NCBI RefSeq assembly: GCF_002741015.1
Contig: NZ_CP016619.1
Coordinates: forward strand, 806,001 to 870,000
DNA length: 64,000 nucleotides
Reading direction: 5' to 3'
Source: Microvirga ossetica
Lineage (GTDB): Bacteria > Pseudomonadota > Alphaproteobacteria > Rhizobiales > Beijerinckiaceae
Shown: in pieces, positions 15,899-23,192 of the stretch
Numbering within the stretch: the first letter of the stretch is position 1
Layout: each line of letters begins with the position of its first letter
Notes under the pieces: generated by a model
What the model was told of the DNA's origin: nothing
Database searches by the model: none
What the model saw: the letters and a program-made list of their open reading frames with translations, nothing else
Position numbers and translations under genes: made by a program

Positions 15899-16456
15899 AT
15901 GGTAGTCGACGTGGCAATGCTGGAAGCACGGCTCAGAAGCCTCATGCTCGCAGGACTGGCTGGCAATGCCGCATCCTACCGCCTGTTGCTGACCGAGCTG
16001 AGCAGGCATTTGCGGCGCTATTTCCTGCGCCGCATAGGGCATGACCGCGCTGCGGATTGCGAGGACCTCGTCCAGGAAACGCTCATGGCGTTGCATGCCC
16101 GTCGCGCCACCTACGATGCGAACATGCCTTTCACGGCCTGGCTCCACGCGATTGCACGCTACAAGTTGATGGATCACTTTCGGCGATCCAAGCTAAGCCC
16201 GACAGTTCCCATCGACGACATCGAGGGGCTGTTCGCCGACGACGAGATCGATGCGGCCACGGCACGGCAGGACTTGGACCGTCTGCTCGAAACGGTTCCT
16301 GCCCAGATGCGCGGTCTGATCCGCACTGTCAAAATCGAAGGACAGTCGATTGCGGACGCCGCGGCCTGTTCCGGATTGTCGGAATCCGCCGTCAAAGTCG
16401 GCATTCATCGGGGATTGAAGGCTCTCGCAGCCCGACTGAGGAGGCAACCCGAGTGA
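15899..16456 (+). CDS. sigF: ECF sigma factor, sigma F (NrsF-associated)
   Basis: A ~185-residue ECF sigma factor. Region 2 includes YFLRRIGHDRAADCEDLVQE and FTAWLHAIARYKLMDHFRR. Region 4 includes QMRGLIRTVKIEGQSIADAA and the recognition helix SESAVKVGIHRGLKALAARL. Start ATG 15899 is the longest; ATG 15917 is possible. Its stop overlaps the GTG start of the downstream anti-sigma gene (GTGA). The DUF1109 partner and the divergent methionine-repair operon identify it as the SigF/NrsF class that responds to oxidants and metals in proteobacteria. The symbol rests on this context. Confidence 0.85.
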   Translation: MVVDVAMLEARLRSLMLAGLAGNAASYRLLLTELSRHLRRYFLRRIGHDRAADCEDLVQETLMALHARRATYDANMPFTAWLHAIARYKLMDHFRRSKLSPTVPIDDIEGLFADDEIDAATARQDLDRLLETVPAQMRGLIRTVKIEGQSIADAAACSGLSESAVKVGIHRGLKALAARLRRQPE

Positions 16457-17097
16457 GGACGACAAACGAGGTCATTGACGCATTGGCGAGCGATCTCAGG
16501 CCCGTCGACGAAGGCGCGGTTGCGCGGAAGATCGCGCTCGGCGTCGGCGGTGGCATGCTGGTCTCAGCCGCAATGATGCTGGCGTGGCTCGGTGTGCGCC
16601 CGGACTTCGCTACGGCGACGACGACCGGGCTTTTCTGGGTCAAGTTCGCCTATACGCTCCTGCTTGTAGTCGCCGGCCTGTCATGCGTCGGGAGGCTGGC
16701 GCGACCTGCCGGTCAAGCCCAAGCTGCTTCCGTTGCAATCATCGTGCTCGTCGCAGGAATCGCCGTTCTCGCCGTGGCGCAGCTCGCCATGGCTCCGCGC
16801 GCCGAGCGGGATCATCTCATGTTTGGCGCCACAGCCGAGACCTGCCCCTGGAACATCATGATCCTCTCGCTGCCGATCTTTGTCGGCACAGGGTGGGCCT
16901 TGCGGGCACTCGCTCCGACGCGGCTCACGATCGCCGGCCTCGCCGCCGGACTGGGGTCGGGAGCTGCCGGAGCCTGGATCTATTCCTTCCATTGTGACGA
17001 AAGCGCCATCCCGTTCGTGGCGGTTTGGTATACACTGGGCATAGCTCTGATGAGCCTGTGCGGCGCAATCTCGGGTCGGTATCTCCTCCGCTGGTGA
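16453..17097 (+). CDS. nrsF: Anti-sigma F factor NrsF (DUF1109)
   Basis: A 214-residue polytopic membrane protein starting at GTG 16453 inside the sigma gene's stop (GTGA overlap). After a short cytoplasmic N-terminus (TTNEVIDALASDLRPVDEGA) it has six hydrophobic segments, as expected for DUF1109/NrsF. Two short periplasmic features contain cysteines, GATAETCPWNIMI and SFHCDESAIPF; paired cysteines in this family are proposed to sense oxidants or metals. NrsF holds the sigma factor inactive until the signal arrives. The neighbouring methionine-oxide repair operon on the other strand is its expected regulon. Confidence 0.85.
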   Translation: MRTTNEVIDALASDLRPVDEGAVARKIALGVGGGMLVSAAMMLAWLGVRPDFATATTTGLFWVKFAYTLLLVVAGLSCVGRLARPAGQAQAASVAIIVLVAGIAVLAVAQLAMAPRAERDHLMFGATAETCPWNIMILSLPIFVGTGWALRALAPTRLTIAGLAAGLGSGAAGAWIYSFHCDESAIPFVAVWYTLGIALMSLCGAISGRYLLRW

Positions 17098-17252
17098 CAA
17101 TCACTCGGATCGGCTATGACGCTTGAGCGGCTTGCGCCAGAACTGCTGGCAGCAGCCAGATGGCGCGGTCGGGATTCGTCCAACGCCCATGGATCTTGAT
17201 ATCAAATATCTGGCGAGTCGCGCGGAGGGATCTCACCCCGCGCCCCCAGAAC

Positions 17253-17619
17253 GGGGCCAGCGCAAGAGGAGCTCCCAATGACACGGTAACGAAGTACGTA
17301 GCAGGAACGTAAGTCCTCAAGGTGTCCGAAAGAGCTTCCCAAAAGCCGAATACGGCTTTGTTTGGGTACCGGAGCCTCCATTCAGGCCAGAATGCCCGAT
17401 GGAGAAGGGGCGCGTCTCTCAGAATGGCGCCCGCAAGAAAGTGGTGTTGTTGGTATAGGTTCGACAAAGCAAATTAACGCAATAGCTTCAAATGGGTAGC
17501 AGACCGACGCGAGTATCGTTTTGTCTCCCATTGATGGAGCTGCCCTCGAGCCTGGACGGCAAGATTGCCGATCCGTTCTATCTTATCGTGTCATTGGGAA
17601 CTCCTCTTGCGCTGACCCC
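17253..17619. mobile_element. 367 bp non-coding inverted-repeat element, copy 1 (MITE-like)
   Basis: The two ends are near-perfect inverted repeats of 33 bases (31 identical). The left end, 17253-17285, begins GGGGCCAGCGCAAGAGGAG; the right end, 17587-17619, read on the other strand, begins GGGGTCAGCGCAAGAGGAG. Nothing between them looks coding. A second diverged copy lies at 21243-22970, interrupted by an insertion sequence. Both share GTACGTAGCAGGAACGT (17294-17310 here) and, exactly 50 bases further in, a 27-base block (17344-17370) with 21 identities. No target duplication is evident. The right end lies 31 bases ahead of the next gene and overlaps a CCCCAAT/ATTGGGG hairpin (17616-17639). 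Confidence 0.75.
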
Positions 17620-17650
17620 AATGTCCCTAAAAATTGGGGCACTTTAAATT

Positions 17651-18712
17651 ATGGCATTGCGCTGGAAACCCACCATTCCAGAGGACAACAACCCGGACGA
17701 TCAGACCGGGAGCCTCCGGCATTATCCATTTGCGCAGGTCGTTCGCGTGCAGAGCGGTCCGGATCAAGGACGTTTCCGCTGGTATCTGAACGAGCTTCCA
17801 GGTGCGACGACGATAAAGAAGCAGGGCGTCGAGGAGAGCTTAGAAGCGGCGAAACAGGCTGCCGACGAGCAATTCCGGAGCTGGCTTACCTGGACGGGAC
17901 TTGCCCCGGCCGTCACCGAACCGGAGACGGTACCTGTTGCCTCGAGTACGGCATCGCCCGCGCCCTCTCCTCCCCGGCCAGTCGATCCACCGGAACAGCG
18001 CCTCCCCCGGTATCTCGCCCCCTTGTGTGAGGGCCTAGCCGCCTATGTCGAGGAACACGGGCCGGCACTAGACAGTCTCTACCGGTGGAAGATCCCCGCG
18101 GTTCCGGCGTTTGTCCCCTTCGAACGGGACTCCGATAGCCTGCCCAAGGCCAATGCCCGGCTTAAACGAGCCCTTTCCGCCGCCTGGCATACGCAACCCG
18201 AACGCCAATTCGAGATCGCGGAATGGTACGTCGCAAAATGGGGCGGCGTGCATAATCGGCCCGAAAAGCTCTGGGGGTATATCGCGGCCGCTGAGGACGA
18301 ACTCGCCGGCAGCGGCACGGCCGGCGTCGCCTCATGGTCGAAGTTGCTCGCCGTCCGAGATCCCGACCGGTTCGCAATTTTCGATGCCCGCGTGTCGGTG
18401 GCTCTCAATGCCCTGCAAATTGTGCAGGATCATGAGCGACCGATTTTCTTTCCACCCCTGCCGAGCAAAAATACAAAAATCGGGAAATTCCATGAATGGA
18501 TGAAGGCTCGCGATCATGGCGATGCTCACAAGGCATTCCCGGCTCGCGCCTATGGCATTTATCTGCGCATCCTGTCAGAGGTCGCACGGCAGCTCGAATT
18601 GGCGGCGATCGACGAGGTTGAAATGCTGCTATTTGCTCAAGCGGAGGATCTAGCCCTGCAGGCCATGTCGCACCCGTCTGACGCGGCATTGCCTGCTATA
18701 GCAGCCGAGTAG
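17651..18712 (+). CDS. Unknown protein, C-terminal half resembling an OGG-fold domain
   Basis: A 353-residue protein. The N-terminal ~75 residues form a small domain (HYPFAQVVRVQSGPDQGRFR). A Pro/Ser/Ala-rich linker (~95-120) follows, then a helical domain of ~220 residues. The stretch SWSKLLAVRDPDRFAIFDAR followed by VSVALNALQ resembles proteins annotated as 8-oxoguanine glycosylase OGG-fold, where a residue set of this kind sits at the domain's core. I do not see a clear HhH-GPD Lys/Asp pair, so glycosylase activity is not claimed. It is first of three same-strand genes, starting 31 bases after the inverted-repeat element, with no strong ribosome-binding site. Confidence 0.6.
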   Translation: MALRWKPTIPEDNNPDDQTGSLRHYPFAQVVRVQSGPDQGRFRWYLNELPGATTIKKQGVEESLEAAKQAADEQFRSWLTWTGLAPAVTEPETVPVASSTASPAPSPPRPVDPPEQRLPRYLAPLCEGLAAYVEEHGPALDSLYRWKIPAVPAFVPFERDSDSLPKANARLKRALSAAWHTQPERQFEIAEWYVAKWGGVHNRPEKLWGYIAAAEDELAGSGTAGVASWSKLLAVRDPDRFAIFDARVSVALNALQIVQDHERPIFFPPLPSKNTKIGKFHEWMKARDHGDAHKAFPARAYGIYLRILSEVARQLELAAIDEVEMLLFAQAEDLALQAMSHPSDAALPAIAAE

Positions 18713-18756
18713 TCCTGCCCTATTAAGGTCCGGAAACAGCACGGGAGAAAGCGGTT

Positions 18757-19932
18757 TTGTCTCTGGCCGGACACATAGTTTTCATGCCCTGGGTCACTCT
18801 ACCAGAGGCAGTGACATTCGGCGGGTTTCGATTCTCTCCGATCGATGTGAAAGACCCGGCTCCAGTCGTTGGGCCTGAAATAGCCCCAACCATCGCAACA
18901 GCCCTGAGGCCATATGCCGATCGGCGCGGGCACCAGATTGAGAGTTGCACAATCCTACTAAGGCCCCGCCACCAGCAGTCCTGGAACATCCCTGACCAGA
19001 TGTGGGGATCAGCCCGCCGTGCCGCTGAAATCCTGGCATTATCCTGTTTGGCAGAGCAAAGATTTATGGAAGGGCATTTCAGTCCCCATCTTAACGCGAC
19101 GATGTTCCAGATAATCGGGCAGAGGGTCACAGCCGGGTCGGATCAGATCGGTTTGTTCTATCCGCGGCGAGGCGGTGGGCTTCGCGTCGGTGGCGTCCGC
19201 TTCAAGGATGTCGTCTTCCAGCGACCATCGCAGGTTGAGGGCACGAGGTGCGAAGTCGTCAATGTCCGCCTTGCCAAAGCCCTTTCGAAGGCACGCAAGT
19301 CAAAGTCCCCGGTATGGGCGCCAATCGCCTCCTCGCTTGAGTTCTTTTTGCTGGGGCATGCCGAAGTGCCTGAACTGGATTGGGAAAGCTGCATCATGCT
19401 TTCGGCTATGGCTTTTGAACGGCTGCTGGAGCCCGCCCTGGCCAGTGCCCAAGGTGTCGCGGAGGCGCTTGCCGGTCTGTGGGCTCCTTACGCCAGCCGG
19501 ACCCTGGCTCAAGCTAAAAGAGTAAAGCCGGACCATCGACCGGAGTATGCGAAGGTGCAGCCAGAATGGCCCCTACATCGCAAGTGGATGAAGGAATTCT
19601 ACGAGGCAAGAAGTTCACGAGCGCACCGCGGCCCAAAGTCTGATTTCAGCCGAAACTGGAGAAGCTGGCAGCACATAGTGATTGCCGCTTTTATCTTTCC
19701 TCTCACGGTTAAATTGAAGCTTGCCAACTCCAATCTTTATCAACTGACCGCACGCGAAAAGGGAGCGTGCGGTGCTTTGGATCGACTTCTCGACAGTCAC
19801 TGGGGCAAAGGCTGGGAGAAAGATCCGGAGTGGTCGAAAATTCTCTCGATGGCCGAGGCGGAGCGTGAATGGCTGCGAATTATCGAAGAAGTGTACGACG
19901 AAACAATTAGGAAGGGCGAACACGGTTCGTGA
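18757..19932 (+). CDS. Unknown protein with a C-terminal HEPN-type R-x4-H motif
   Basis: A 391-residue protein I cannot assign. Start TTG 18757 is supported by GGGAGA; ATG 18784 is the alternative. The C-terminal ~200 residues are helical. They contain FYEARSSRAHRG, in which Arg-x4-His matches the catalytic motif of HEPN RNases, followed by a helix SWQHIVIAAFIFPLTVKLKL as in Apea-like HEPN proteins. The N-terminal half (MPWVTLPEAVTFGGFRFSPI) is a typical start for such large HEPN proteins of unknown role. Its stop overlaps the following gene (GTGA), so they are co-translated. A role in nucleic-acid defence is an inference from the motif only. Confidence 0.6.
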   Translation: MSLAGHIVFMPWVTLPEAVTFGGFRFSPIDVKDPAPVVGPEIAPTIATALRPYADRRGHQIESCTILLRPRHQQSWNIPDQMWGSARRAAEILALSCLAEQRFMEGHFSPHLNATMFQIIGQRVTAGSDQIGLFYPRRGGGLRVGGVRFKDVVFQRPSQVEGTRCEVVNVRLAKALSKARKSKSPVWAPIASSLEFFLLGHAEVPELDWESCIMLSAMAFERLLEPALASAQGVAEALAGLWAPYASRTLAQAKRVKPDHRPEYAKVQPEWPLHRKWMKEFYEARSSRAHRGPKSDFSRNWRSWQHIVIAAFIFPLTVKLKLANSNLYQLTAREKGACGALDRLLDSHWGKGWEKDPEWSKILSMAEAEREWLRIIEEVYDETIRKGEHGS

Positions 19933-20729
19933 GGCGAGTGCTTGCAATAATCATTTCAGTTGTCATCGGGATCTGGCTCGCCATTGCTCTTCTGGTTTTT
20001 TACGCCCAGCGCCATTTGGTTTTCCCAAGACACCTCCTGCCGCCGGTTGCGCGGATGGAGCAGCTCGCTCCTGAAGTTCAGGAGGTCACGGTCGAGACAG
20101 CTGACGGGGAACGTCTCTATGGTCTGTGGAAAGCGCCGCAAACTGGCCGCCCAGTGGTCGTATCGTTCCATGGCAACGCCAGTGCGCCGGGATGGGCCGC
20201 TGACCGGTTCTCAACCGGACTTTGGGCCGCTCACGGCTGGGGTGTTCTGGCTATTGCATACCGAGGGTATCCCGGCTCGACTGGCTCTCCGAGCGAAGAG
20301 GGCATTCTGGCTGATGGCGACGCCGCCATGACTTTCGTCTGGAAGGCTGCTCCCGAGTCCGCCATCCTCGTTCATGGACACTCGTTGGGCACGGGCGTTG
20401 CCGTTGCCATGGCTGCGACCCATCCGGTAATCGGGGCGTATCTTGAAGCACCCTATGCATCGCTTCTCAGCCTGGCCAAACGCCAGTTCCGGTATCTTCC
20501 TGGATTTCTGATGCGAGATCCCATGCGCTCGGATTTGCGGGTCGCTCGCGTGACAGCGCCGGTTATCGCAATCCACGGCAAACAGGATCCGGTAATCCCG
20601 GCCTCATCTGCGAGGGAGTTGATCGCGAAGGTTACGAGCAATTCTCGATTAATCGAGGTCGACGGAGACCACGTCTCCATCCTTGGCATGGTTGATGCGG
20701 AGGTAGAGGAATTCTTCGGTTCGTTATAG
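19929..20729 (+). CDS. Membrane-anchored alpha/beta hydrolase
   Basis: A 266-residue serine hydrolase starting at GTG 19929 within the previous stop codon. One N-terminal transmembrane helix (LAIIISVVIGIWLAIALLVFYAQ) anchors it, with the catalytic domain probably outside. Landmarks are the oxyanion strand VVVSFHGNAS, AIAYRGYPGSTGSPSE, the nucleophile elbow HGHSLGTGVAVAM (Ser), the acid in GKQDPVIPASS, and a late His in VDGDHVSI. This is the YfhR/BEM46-like group. The tight coupling to a HEPN-motif gene is unusual and suggests shared function or shared transfer; the substrate is unknown. Confidence 0.88.
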   Translation: MRRVLAIIISVVIGIWLAIALLVFYAQRHLVFPRHLLPPVARMEQLAPEVQEVTVETADGERLYGLWKAPQTGRPVVVSFHGNASAPGWAADRFSTGLWAAHGWGVLAIAYRGYPGSTGSPSEEGILADGDAAMTFVWKAAPESAILVHGHSLGTGVAVAMAATHPVIGAYLEAPYASLLSLAKRQFRYLPGFLMRDPMRSDLRVARVTAPVIAIHGKQDPVIPASSARELIAKVTSNSRLIEVDGDHVSILGMVDAEVEEFFGSL

Positions 20730-20800
20730 CTTGGCATCCGACTTGCGGGTACCCATTTCCGACCACGATGTTATAGTACTCGCAAGTTGGAGATGAGAAA

Positions 20801-21028
20801 ATGGCCGGTAGGCGCCCTTTCGCCGAACTCCATTCGAGGCTCGCCTCAGAGGCCCAGGCCGAGGGTGTCGCTGAGACATTCCGAGTTTCCGATGAGATTG
20901 CTTCATCCGAGCAGCCGCCGGAAACGTTGGCGCTTCTGACCATCCTCGCGCTTGGCAATCAGGATGTGATGGCAGGCAGAACTAATGCGGCCGCGGATAT
21001 CATCGCTCGTCTTCGTGCCAAGGGATGA
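20801..21028 (+). CDS. Small protein of unknown function
   Basis: A 75-residue soluble protein starting at ATG 20801 behind GGAGATGAG, with a TATAGT-like -10 about 30 bases upstream, so it is likely real and separately transcribed. Its start (MAGRRPFAELHSRL) resembles the N-terminus of many short antitoxin-like proteins, but no helix-turn-helix is apparent in the remainder. It is followed by a truncated antitoxin-like gene on the opposite strand. Confidence 0.5.
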   Translation: MAGRRPFAELHSRLASEAQAEGVAETFRVSDEIASSEQPPETLALLTILALGNQDVMAGRTNAAADIIARLRAKG

Positions 21029-21038
21029 CGCTACGATC

Positions 21039-21242
21039 TCACTGGAAGTCATTCACCCCTTCTGCCGCTCTGACCACCTCGTTGACGTGCTTCGAGCGCA
21101 GACGGTCGATCGGAGCCTCTTCATTAGTGTATAGACAGGGAGTGACCAGCCACTCCCACGCCTCTTCCGGTGAGGGAAAGAATGCGACAACTCGATTAAG
21201 CCCCTCAACCGGTTCTGATCCATCGAATTGCCGGACCGGGTA
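21039..21242 (-). pseudogene. Xre/MbcA/ParS-type antitoxin C-terminal fragment
   Basis: On the minus strand the 67 residues before the stop at 21039 read PVRQFDGSEPVEGLNRVVAF, then FPSPEEAWEWLVTP and APIDRLRSKHVNEVVRAAEG. The A..WL.TP......P...L pattern is that of the C-terminal toxin-binding domain of Xre/MbcA/ParS antitoxins (DUF2384), partners of RES-type toxins. The frame runs straight into the inverted-repeat element at 21243, and no N-terminal half is recognisable beyond the far end at 22971. It is probably a gene cut by that element. The family call rests on a short pattern. Confidence 0.5.
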
Positions 21243-21604
21243 GGGGCCAGCGCAAGATCTGTGTCTGATTGAGCGCTTAGGTAGAACGCATTGGGAACTA
21301 ATCAGGCGTGACTTGAAGCCTGATCCTCAATGTTAGGGGCCATCCCTTCGACGCGTATTGGCTAAACCGTTGGTCCGTCCGCCTAATCTTCTCTGTGCCG
21401 CGTGCTAAGCAGAGCCAATCGCTCCAGCCAATCCTCCGGGCAACTGCATCCTTCCTGGCAATGTTCCCACAGCGCTGTATGGCTACCCAGGCACCCGAAC
21501 CAAATCGTATTGGGCTGTTCGTTAGCCCAACATGCCTGCTTGAGAGTACACGTTCCTGCTACGTACTCCCTTAGCGCTCAATCAGACACATGTGTAGACG
21601 CCCC

Positions 21605-21850
21605 TGGTAACGCAAGAAGAATCTTCGGGTTTGGTGCAGCGCGCGGGTCGGATGCGGACATGTGTGCGGCCTTTGATGCGGCTCACATGCCGCGGGCCCG
21701 AATGGGAGTACGCGGATCAGGTCCCAATCAGATCTACGCGCTCGAAGCGCTTGTGCCTAAGCTGGTTTGTCTGATCCCGTCTCGTTGACCGTTGCGCCAT
21801 TCCTCTCCTTCGACCTTCCTACGCCCCAACAGCCTCACACCTGCGAATGC
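21605..21850 (-). ncRNA. Possible guide (bridge/seeker) RNA region of the IS110-family element
   Basis: IS110-family recombinases use an element-encoded structured RNA to choose donor and target DNA. In IS1111-group members I recall it being encoded downstream of the recombinase gene. Here the only sizeable non-coding part is this ~245-base segment between the transposase stop and the downstream element end. I did not fold it, and the RNA itself is inferred. Confidence 0.3.
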
Positions 21851-22876
21851 TCACGCACCCACAGCCGGAGCCCGATACACCTCACCTCTTGCCAGCAGAG
21901 CCCATACAATCCGGGCCATCTTGTTGGCGAGCGCCACACGCACCAGCATCGGTGGCTTGCGCGCCAGCATGCGCGAGAGCCACGACCCAGCGGGAACTCC
22001 GTTGCGGGCGGCTCCAAGCAAGACGCTGTTGGCCCCGATGATGAGCAGGCGGCGCAGCGTGCGTTCGCCCATCTTCGAGGTCGCCCCCAGCTTCTGCTTG
22101 CCACCAGTCGAATGCTGCAGCGGTGTGAGCCCGACCCAGGCGGCAAAGTCCCGGCCGCGTTTGAATGTCTCAGCCGGAGGGGCCAGCGCCGCCAGAGCCA
22201 CGGCGGTGACCGGGCCGACACCCGGGATCGTCATCAGCCGCCGCGCCGTCTCATCCTCCTTGGCCCGCTGGGCGACCTCACGATCCAACCGGGCGATCTG
22301 CTCGTCCAGCCGATGGAGCGTCTCGATCAGCATCTGGAGGATCGGTCGGGCGAGCTCCGGGACCGGTTCGTCCGAGTTCTCGACAGCCTGCGCGAGTTTC
22401 GAAACGTGAGCTGGTCCTTTGGCGACCACGATCCCGAACTCGGCCAAGTGCCCCCGTAGGGCATTGATGATCTGGGTGCGCTGCTTGACCAAGAGATCGC
22501 GGGCGCGGAACACGAGGGCTGAGGCTTGAGCCCCGTCACTCTTGGGCGCCACGAAACGCATGGTCGGACGCTGGGCGGCCTCGCAGATCGCCTCGGCATC
22601 CGCCGCATCATTCTTCTGCCGCTTGACGAAAGGCTTCACGTAAGCGGGTGGGATCAGCCGGACGGCATGCCCGAGCCGGCTGATCTCGCGCGCCCAGTGG
22701 TGCGAGCTGGCGCAGGCCTCCATCGCCACCGTGCAGGGTGGCTGGGACGAGAAGAACGCGAGGACCTGGTGCCGCCGCAGCTTCTTGCGGAACAGAACCG
22801 CTCCCGATGCATCGGCTCCGTGAGCCTGGAACACGCTTTTCGCCAGATCCAGACCAATCGTGCTAACTTCTCCCAT
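21851..22876 (-). CDS. IS110-family (IS1111-like) transposase
   Basis: A 341-residue recombinase with the two IS110 domains. The N-terminal RuvC-like DEDD domain has GLDLAKSVFQAHG (Asp), VAMEACASSHHWARE (Glu), and KNDAADAEAICEAA (Asp pair). The C-terminal transposase_20 domain has LMTIPGVGPVTAVALAAL, FAAWVGLTPLQHSTGGKQ and the catalytic-Ser region RRLLIIGANSVLLGAAR. It starts at ATG 22876 behind GGGAGG. It appears full-length and undamaged, so the element may still be active. Confidence 0.93.
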   Translation of the reverse strand: MGEVSTIGLDLAKSVFQAHGADASGAVLFRKKLRRHQVLAFFSSQPPCTVAMEACASSHHWAREISRLGHAVRLIPPAYVKPFVKRQKNDAADAEAICEAAQRPTMRFVAPKSDGAQASALVFRARDLLVKQRTQIINALRGHLAEFGIVVAKGPAHVSKLAQAVENSDEPVPELARPILQMLIETLHRLDEQIARLDREVAQRAKEDETARRLMTIPGVGPVTAVALAALAPPAETFKRGRDFAAWVGLTPLQHSTGGKQKLGATSKMGERTLRRLLIIGANSVLLGAARNGVPAGSWLSRMLARKPPMLVRVALANKMARIVWALLARGEVYRAPAVGA

Positions 22877-22970
22877 GGACGCCTCCCTTGAGTGGTGCAA
22901 TCAACACCTCCACTCTGGCACATCAAGGCCGCTGGGGGGCGTCTACCCCATCAGATCTTGCGCTGGCCCC

Positions 22971-23192
22971 ATCCCAACCCGCTCCGCCAGCCACCCCGGC
23001 CGTAGCGCCACGCCCGATCATGCACTAACATTGACCCTGGACCACCTCGTGGGTGGCTGGCCAGATGCCCTGCTGGACTCTGCGGGACTATCACGAAGAT
23101 CCTGACTTCTCCAGCAAGTCTCCGCCCGGAGATCGCGGCAGGCAAGGGGCCGCTTTCCAACAAGCACTCATCGGCAATTCGGAGGAGAACAT
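22971..23192. other. Region between the inverted-repeat element and the FMO gene
   Basis: No convincing gene. It should hold the far side of the target cut by the inverted-repeat element, but no frame continues the antitoxin-like fragment from 21242. The last bases hold the ribosome-binding site GGAGGAG of the next gene. Confidence 0.45.

Larger units (their letters stand above)
21591..22951 (-). mobile_element. IS110-family element, IS1111 group
   Basis: A 1,361-base element inserted in the right arm of the inverted-repeat element. The boundaries are deduced because the left arm predicts the uninterrupted site CAGACACAGATC: the left flank ends CACA (21590) and the right flank resumes CAGATC, so a two-base CA is shared. 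Subterminal inverted repeats GTAGACGCCCC (21594-21604) and its complement (22936-22946) lie 3 and about 5 bases inside the ends, as is typical of the IS1111 group. It carries one transposase gene and a ~250-base non-coding segment downstream of it. Confidence 0.75.
21243..22970. mobile_element. Second inverted-repeat element (365 bp when intact), split by an IS110-family insertion
   Basis: The left end (21243-21281) begins GGGGCCAGCGCAAGATCTG and continues TGTGTCTGATTGAGCGCT. The complementary right arm is in two pieces: CCTTAGCGCTCAATCAGACACA at 21569-21590 and CAGATCTTGCGCTGGCCCC at 22952-22970. Joining 21590 to 22954 gives a 365-base element with ~39-base inverted ends, matching the 367-base copy at 17253. 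It lies in reverse orientation: GTACGTAGCAGGAACGT reads on the minus strand at 21566-21550, and the second conserved block starts exactly 50 bases further on (21516-21490). Confidence 0.75.

Noticed and set aside
17114..17467. 117-codon open frame on the minus strand (TTG start)
   Set aside because: Its first two thirds lie inside the 367 bp non-coding inverted-repeat element, it has no ribosome-binding site, and the homologous copy of the element keeps no such frame.
21402..21788. 128-codon open frame on the plus strand
   Set aside because: It runs across the junction between the inverted-repeat element and the IS110 element, so it cannot be an ancestral gene; composition is random.
21243..22970. 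GGGGCCAGCGCAAGATCTG pair read as terminal inverted repeats of the IS110 element itself
   Set aside because: IS110 elements lack such repeats. The inner arm sequence at 21569-21590 and the 365 bp copy show these are the ends of the host inverted-repeat element, with IS110 nested in the right arm.
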